DNA of 64,000 nt from NCBI GenBank assembly GCA_900546285.1, contig URCJ01000002.1, forward strand, positions 32,029-96,028. Direction: 5' to 3'. The translations under genes were made by a program, and so were the position numbers. Under the pieces are notes generated by a model. That model searched no databases. It worked only from the letters and a program-made list of their open reading frames with translations, and was not told the DNA's origin. This document shows, in pieces, positions 60,207 to 64,000 of this stretch (positions are counted from its first letter, which is position 1; every line of letters starts with the position of its first letter). The DNA is from an uncultured Solobacterium sp. (lineage in GTDB: Bacteria > Bacillota_I > Bacilli_A > Erysipelotrichales > Erysipelotrichaceae).

Positions 60207-61096
60207 TTTGTTTCCCTCCATCTATCAATTTCTAAGATTGCGTTTTCTTTATCTTCATACCATTCTATTGGCATTTGATTATTAAACCAAGTGTATTGCC
60301 TTTTAACAAAGTGACGCGTGTTCTTTTTGACAAGTTCGATGCATTCTAGGGGTGTTGCTACACCTTCAAAATAGGCTCTAAATTCTTTGTATCCTATTCC
60401 TTGCATGCATTGGTCATCAAAGCTAATCCCGCGTTCTAATAGGCCTTTAATTTCCTCTAACAGACCTTCGTCAATCATCATGTCTACTCTTTTGTTGATA
60501 TCTTTATAAAGTTGTTCTCTATCTTTAGTTAGGCCAATGATTTTAGCATCATATAACATCTTGTGTTCTTGTTGTGCCTGGATTTTTGAGATACCTGTAC
60601 CGTGTTTTCTTAAAACATTTAAGGCTCTTACAAGTCTTTTGCGGTTATTGATATGAATCTTTTCTAAACATTCAGGATCTTCTTTAAGAAGGATGTCATA
60701 TATTTGTTCATTTGTTAGCTCGTCATAAGGATTGTCGTTATTTTCTTCGTCCTTAAATTCGTAATCATATAAGAGAGCTTTAATATATAAGCCTGTGCCG
60801 CCAACCACTATTGGCAGTTTGTTTTGTTTAGTAAGTTCATCTATTAAAAAACGACCTCGCTCTTGGAAGTCTTTTACTGAATAATTTTCACTCGGCTCCT
60901 TTATATCGATTAGATGATGAATTGCTTTTGATTGTTCATCTTTGGTGGCTTTAGCGCTACCGATATCTAATCCTTTATAGATTTGAATGCTGTCACCGGA
61001 TATAATTTCACCATTGTATCTATTGGCACATTCAATTCCAAAAGAAGTCTTGCCTACTGCTGTGGGTCCTACTATAACTAATACTTTTTCGTTCAT
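60203..61096 (-). CDS. miaA: tRNA dimethylallyltransferase
   Basis: This 297-residue protein has VIVGPTAVGKTSFGIECA as the P-loop, ISGDSIQIYKGLDIGSAK as the tRNA-binding block (Asp-Ser), and VVGGTGLYIKALLYD. It adds an isopentenyl group to A37 of tRNAs that read U-starting codons. It overlaps the secreted-protein gene by 1 bp and the peptidase by 4 bp. Confidence 0.97.
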   Translation of the reverse strand: MNEKVLVIVGPTAVGKTSFGIECANRYNGEIISGDSIQIYKGLDIGSAKATKDEQSKAIHHLIDIKEPSENYSVKDFQERGRFLIDELTKQNKLPIVVGGTGLYIKALLYDYEFKDEENNDNPYDELTNEQIYDILLKEDPECLEKIHINNRKRLVRALNVLRKHGTGISKIQAQQEHKMLYDAKIIGLTKDREQLYKDINKRVDMMIDEGLLEEIKGLLERGISFDDQCMQGIGYKEFRAYFEGVATPLECIELVKKNTRHFVKRQYTWFNNQMPIEWYEDKENAILEIDRWRETK

Positions 61097-61767
61097 TAAT
61101 AACCACTACCGTAATCAAATATATCGTCGTTAGTAATTGTTGGAGTGTCGCTAGTGTATGTTACATAATCACTGCTTTTTTCATCTAATACTTTTTCAAC
61201 TTTAACAATAGGTCCGTTGAATAATTCGTAGTTATTATAGTTACCATTTAATACATAGTTGTTTGATAAGCGACCGAAATAATTAAGGGCATAGTTTTTG
61301 TCAATGACAAATTCCATAACCGAATTATCACTTAAGTGGTAGCAACCACTTCCGTCAGTGTCGCCATCTGCTTTTTCTTCGCATTTTACAAGTGGAAGAA
61401 CAACACCGCTTTCTAGTGTGAAGTAGAAACGGTCTCCGATTTCACCATAGAATGAGCCTAGGGCAACACCAATAAAGCCGTCTTCATCATAAAGAAAACC
61501 AGTTGTTTCATCTACTGTAAGATTATTGTGGATAAACTTGTATTGTCTAGAGTTTCTAGCAGTTGTTGCACGATAGTCCATATATGTTTTAGCTACACCG
61601 CTTGCACATACATCGATTTCTTCACTTTTGAAGGCTTTTTGGTAATTGTATAAATCACCAAGTTCAAAGGTTGATGTGTTGTCTTCTTTATCTTCATTTA
61701 TATAAGTGAAACCACTTATAAGTAGAAATACAAATAAAACTGTTAATAACTTAAAAATTCTTCTCAT
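61096..61767 (-). CDS. Secreted or membrane-anchored protein of unknown function
   Basis: This 223-residue protein has an N-terminal signal or anchor segment (RRIFKLLTVLFVFLLISGF) without a lipobox Cys. The rest is beta-rich and acidic, with three Cys residues (one in EIDVCASGVAK, the others in VKCEEKADGD and GSGCYHLS). ATTARNSRQYKFIHNNLTVDE, abbreviated by its IHNNLTVDE core, is followed by a FLYDEDGFIGVALGSFYG beta-sheet region that recalls a small hydrolase-like lid. I cannot assign a family. It lies between CobW-type and miaA genes, overlapping miaA by 1 bp. Confidence 0.7.
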   Translation of the reverse strand: MRRIFKLLTVLFVFLLISGFTYINEDKEDNTSTFELGDLYNYQKAFKSEEIDVCASGVAKTYMDYRATTARNSRQYKFIHNNLTVDETTGFLYDEDGFIGVALGSFYGEIGDRFYFTLESGVVLPLVKCEEKADGDTDGSGCYHLSDNSVMEFVIDKNYALNYFGRLSNNYVLNGNYNNYELFNGPIVKVEKVLDEKSSDYVTYTSDTPTITNDDIFDYGSGY

Positions 61768-61772
61768 CTTTT

Positions 61773-62693
61773 TTATCTTACCACATTATTCTTTTGATAG
61801 CGAGTTTGTCTCTTGTTGTAAAGGTTGGCATTACTGTCGTTTTTAAGTTGATTCTTTACAAGATTGTGTCCTATAAATACAGCGTTGTTTTCGGAATTTT
61901 CAAAGTCTTGTATCGAGTAATAGCCATCAACAACATCAAATCTATATTTTATATTATTTATGTTGATGCCGCCTTTAGCTCTAATAATGTTACCATATCT
62001 TCCATGTATTATATCTTCCATGAAAACTATAGCCTTGGATATATTAGACATATTTAGGTTGAGTAATTCCACAGTATCATAGTTTGTGACTGTTTCTTCT
62101 TTTGACATAACTTTATTGTCATATGTTGTTTTTAATAGATTGTCAAAGAATTCTTTATTTAATAAATGATAATCATCAACGATAATATCAGCTTCGTTGT
62201 TGATTTTATTTAATAAAGAATATAGTTTTTCTTTTTTATCATAAGAAGCTTGTTCAATTTTTGAGACAATAATTGTTTTAGCTTCTTTTATTTGATTATA
62301 GACTACTTTTTCATCTATCATTTCGTTACCTGAAACGATGGTAATTGGAGCTAGTAATATTATGCGTTCATATAAGACTTTGCTTACTCTATTTATGACA
62401 TTATTAAGAAAGGCTACGCCACTAGGTTCAATTACTAGGAATTCTGGATCAACGGTGTTTGCGATTGTTAAAATTGATGACGCGATGTCATTTTTAGTGC
62501 TGCAACATACACATTTTTCGTTTAATTCATATATGTTAAGGTTTACATCGTCTCTTAAACGGTCACTATCTATATCAAGAGATGCATATTCGTTTTCGAG
62601 TATACAAAAATGCTTCTGGCTTTTTAATGCCAATTCTTTTATAAATGTTGTTTTTCCTGCACCTAGGAATCCTGATACGATTAATATTTTCAT
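61773..62693 (-). CDS. CobW/COG0523 family metallochaperone GTPase
   Basis: This 306-residue protein has Walker A GFLGAGKTTFIKEL at residues 8-21, the metal-binding CxCC motif in ELNEKCVCCSTKND, and the Walker B-like LVIEPSGVAFL. A short CobW C-terminal domain follows (YDTVELLNLNMSNISKAI). COG0523 proteins deliver Zn, Co or Fe using GTP. The metal cannot be predicted. Conserved ENEYASLDID follows the switch region, though the usual Gly-Glu is altered. Confidence 0.87.
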   Translation of the reverse strand: MKILIVSGFLGAGKTTFIKELALKSQKHFCILENEYASLDIDSDRLRDDVNLNIYELNEKCVCCSTKNDIASSILTIANTVDPEFLVIEPSGVAFLNNVINRVSKVLYERIILLAPITIVSGNEMIDEKVVYNQIKEAKTIIVSKIEQASYDKKEKLYSLLNKINNEADIIVDDYHLLNKEFFDNLLKTTYDNKVMSKEETVTNYDTVELLNLNMSNISKAIVFMEDIIHGRYGNIIRAKGGININNIKYRFDVVDGYYSIQDFENSENNAVFIGHNLVKNQLKNDSNANLYNKRQTRYQKNNVVR

Positions 62694-62705
62694 ATAAGTT
62701 TAAGA

Positions 62706-62730
62706 AAGCTGGAGTTTATGGCTCCAGCTT
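62706..62730 (-). terminator. Terminator of the alcohol dehydrogenase gene
   Basis: A perfect 9-bp stem AAGCTGGAG / CTCCAGCTT, 9 nt after the adh stop, followed by TTCTT on the minus strand. Confidence 0.8.
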
Positions 62731-62738
62731 ATAAATTT

Positions 62739-63800
62739 TTAGTCAGATAATTTAACTACTGGCTTAATCAAGTCAGCTGGTTTGTCTCTCATAAGGAATA
62801 GAGCTTCTTCTAGATGATCGAAGCCTTCAAATACATGTGTACTAAGTGGTTTTAAATCTAACTTACCACAGCTTACAAGGGCAGCTAGTTTTTCCATTCT
62901 TAGACGTCCACCTGGCATTAAACCACCATTAATTTGTTTATGACCCATACCAACACCCCATTCTACACGAGGGATATCAATGTATTCGCCACTGCCTAGA
63001 TAGTTTACGTTGCCAATCTTACCACCTGGTTTTAGGCATTTGACCGCTTCAGAGAATGTTTCAACACCACCGCCTGCGATGATAATTTTATCTACACCTT
63101 TTCCATCAGTCATACTAAGAACTTGTTCTGAAATCGGTCCGTTTTTATAACTAATAAAATCAGTAGCGCCATAGTATTTAGCAGCTTCAACACAAACCGG
63201 TCTTGTGCCTACAGCAATTATTCTAGCAGCACCGTGCATGTTAGCACCAGCAACAGACATAAGGCCTACTGGACCGATACCAATAACCAGTACATTATCA
63301 CCAAATTCAACTCCAGCAAGTTCTACACCGTGGAATCCTGTTGGTACCATGTCTGATAACATACAAGCGTCTACTGTATTAATATTGTCTGGTAATAAAG
63401 CTAAGTTACCATCAGCGTCATTTACATGGAAATATTCCGAGAATACACCATCTTTGAAGTTAGAGAATTTCCAACCAGCTAACATTCCACCAGAGTGCAT
63501 AGAATAGCCGGCCTGAGCTTCTAAAGAGTTCCAATCGGGTGTAATAGCTGGAACTAATACTCTATCACCAACTTTAAAGTCTTTTACAAGTTCACCAACT
63601 TCGACAATTTCAGCACAACCTTCATGTCCTAGAATCATATTGTGTCTTTCACCAATAGCGCCTTCCCACAAAGTGTGAATGTCACTTGTACAAATAGCAA
63701 GAGCTAGTGGTTTACAAATAGCATCCATTGGTCCGCATACTGGTCTATCTTTTTCAATCCAACCAGATTCTCCGATTTTTAGCATTGCATAGCCTTTCAT
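62739..63800 (-). CDS. adh: Zinc-dependent secondary alcohol dehydrogenase
   Basis: The start is the ATG at 63800, after AGGAGGAAAAT, giving 353 residues. CTSDIHTLWEGAIG and ILGHEGCAEIVEVGE provide the catalytic zinc ligands, VIGIGPVGLMSVAGA the nucleotide loop, and IIAVGTRPVCVEAA the segment expected to bind NADP. It closely resembles the NADP isopropanol dehydrogenases of clostridia and Thermoanaerobacter, which reduce acetone or other small ketones. It is a single-gene unit with its own promoter and terminator and probably helps dispose of reducing equivalents. Confidence 0.94.
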   Translation of the reverse strand: MKGYAMLKIGESGWIEKDRPVCGPMDAICKPLALAICTSDIHTLWEGAIGERHNMILGHEGCAEIVEVGELVKDFKVGDRVLVPAITPDWNSLEAQAGYSMHSGGMLAGWKFSNFKDGVFSEYFHVNDADGNLALLPDNINTVDACMLSDMVPTGFHGVELAGVEFGDNVLVIGIGPVGLMSVAGANMHGAARIIAVGTRPVCVEAAKYYGATDFISYKNGPISEQVLSMTDGKGVDKIIIAGGGVETFSEAVKCLKPGGKIGNVNYLGSGEYIDIPRVEWGVGMGHKQINGGLMPGGRLRMEKLAALVSCGKLDLKPLSTHVFEGFDHLEEALFLMRDKPADLIKPVVKLSD

Positions 63801-63838
63801 ATTATTTTCCTCCTTAAGCATGTGCAGTGTTAATATCA

Positions 63839-63877
63839 CTTATGCAAATTTTAACAAGTAAAAATATTCTTATGCAA
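63839..63877 (-). promoter_or_regulatory. adh promoter with CTTATGCAA direct repeat
   Basis: On the minus strand TTGCAT (63872-63877), an 18-nt spacer and TAAAAT (63848-63853). CTTATGCAA occurs at 63839-63847 and 63869-63877, exactly 30 bp apart, one copy over each promoter element. Confidence 0.5.
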
Positions 63878-63955
63878 TAGTTTTGACCGAAGAAGGTTAA
63901 ATATTTCACATAAAGTTTACAATAACCCCCCAATAATAACGAGACTATTCTAGAC

Positions 63956-63982
63956 AAAAAGAAAAACTCTCTTTCGAGAGTT
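63956..63982 (-). terminator. Terminator of a minus-strand gene beyond the window
   Basis: A 7-bp stem AACTCTC / GAGAGTT with a GAAA tetraloop (63965-63982), followed by TTTCTTTTT on the minus strand. The gene it serves lies beyond 64000. Confidence 0.8.
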
Positions 63983-64000
63983 CTCTAACCGGCAACGTGC

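Overview
This window is AT-rich bacterial chromosome with Gram-positive housekeeping genes: secG-smpB, rpmG-secE-nusG, rplM-rpsI, ftsEX, glyA, miaA, mgtE and dtd. It also has LPxTG pili, PTS sugar operons, BglG/RAT antitermination, cre-like sites and both c-di-AMP receptor families. I infer a fermentative member of the Bacillota, most likely an Erysipelotrichia-like gut or oral bacterium; the class is inference, because there is no rRNA gene here.

Layout. 1-2.2 kb is an accessory edge: a PLD-type helicase running off the left end, an ArdA-like gene and a RelB/MazF-type pair. 2.4-8.7 kb holds asparaginase, DegV, a DUF1836 protein, a candidate small RNA, a (p)ppGpp synthetase with a hybrid histidine kinase, and a DUF134-NifX fusion. 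8.8-14.9 kb is a cellobiose-type PTS operon (IIC, IIB, IIA, an RpiR regulator, an RDD protein and a GH4 enzyme) preceded by an HPr domain fused to D-lactate dehydrogenase. 15.0-18.9 kb has a HipA-like kinase module between 17-bp direct repeats, then yitT, glyA and an unusual structured RNA carrying two tiny ORFs. 18.9-25 kb is accessory DNA: an RNA ligase next to a DUF1016 nuclease, a reduced macrodomain protein, a TPR protein, an EEP hydrolase and a lone nucleotidyltransferase. 24.9-28.9 kb is an alpha-glucoside PTS operon with two RAT/terminator switches. 29-31.3 kb is rearranged DNA with a gene remnant, repeats and a DUF4143 ATPase. 31.4-37.7 kb carries rpsI/rplM, then ftsE-ftsX-M23-S41-CBS, and darA. 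37.7-47.2 kb is a pilus operon: signal peptidase, giant adhesin, backbone pilin, class C sortase, minor pilin and a second sortase. 47.2-63.8 kb is mostly housekeeping.

How the parts work together. Carbon regulation recurs: cre-like sites lie at the beta-glucoside operon, the HPr-lactate dehydrogenase gene and the pilus promoter, and the alpha-glucoside operon is switched by RNA antitermination. Cell-wall work is concentrated in ftsEX plus a coiled-coil M23 hydrolase, a polysaccharide deacetylase and the pilus genes.

The strongest unusual signals are: (1) a poly-G tract that puts the giant pilus adhesin out of frame, where one extra G restores a 1631-residue protein; (2) the HPr-lactate dehydrogenase fusion, which keeps His15 but has Asn at the usual Ser46; (3) a 21-codon upstream ORF with an acidic/Pro run ahead of mgtE; (4) the pseudoknotted RNA with two near-identical mini-ORFs after glyA; (5) many genes whose -10 box lies 6-7 nt before the ATG with no Shine-Dalgarno, implying leaderless mRNAs; and (6) near-identical 12-bp repeats expanded in frame in two unrelated genes.
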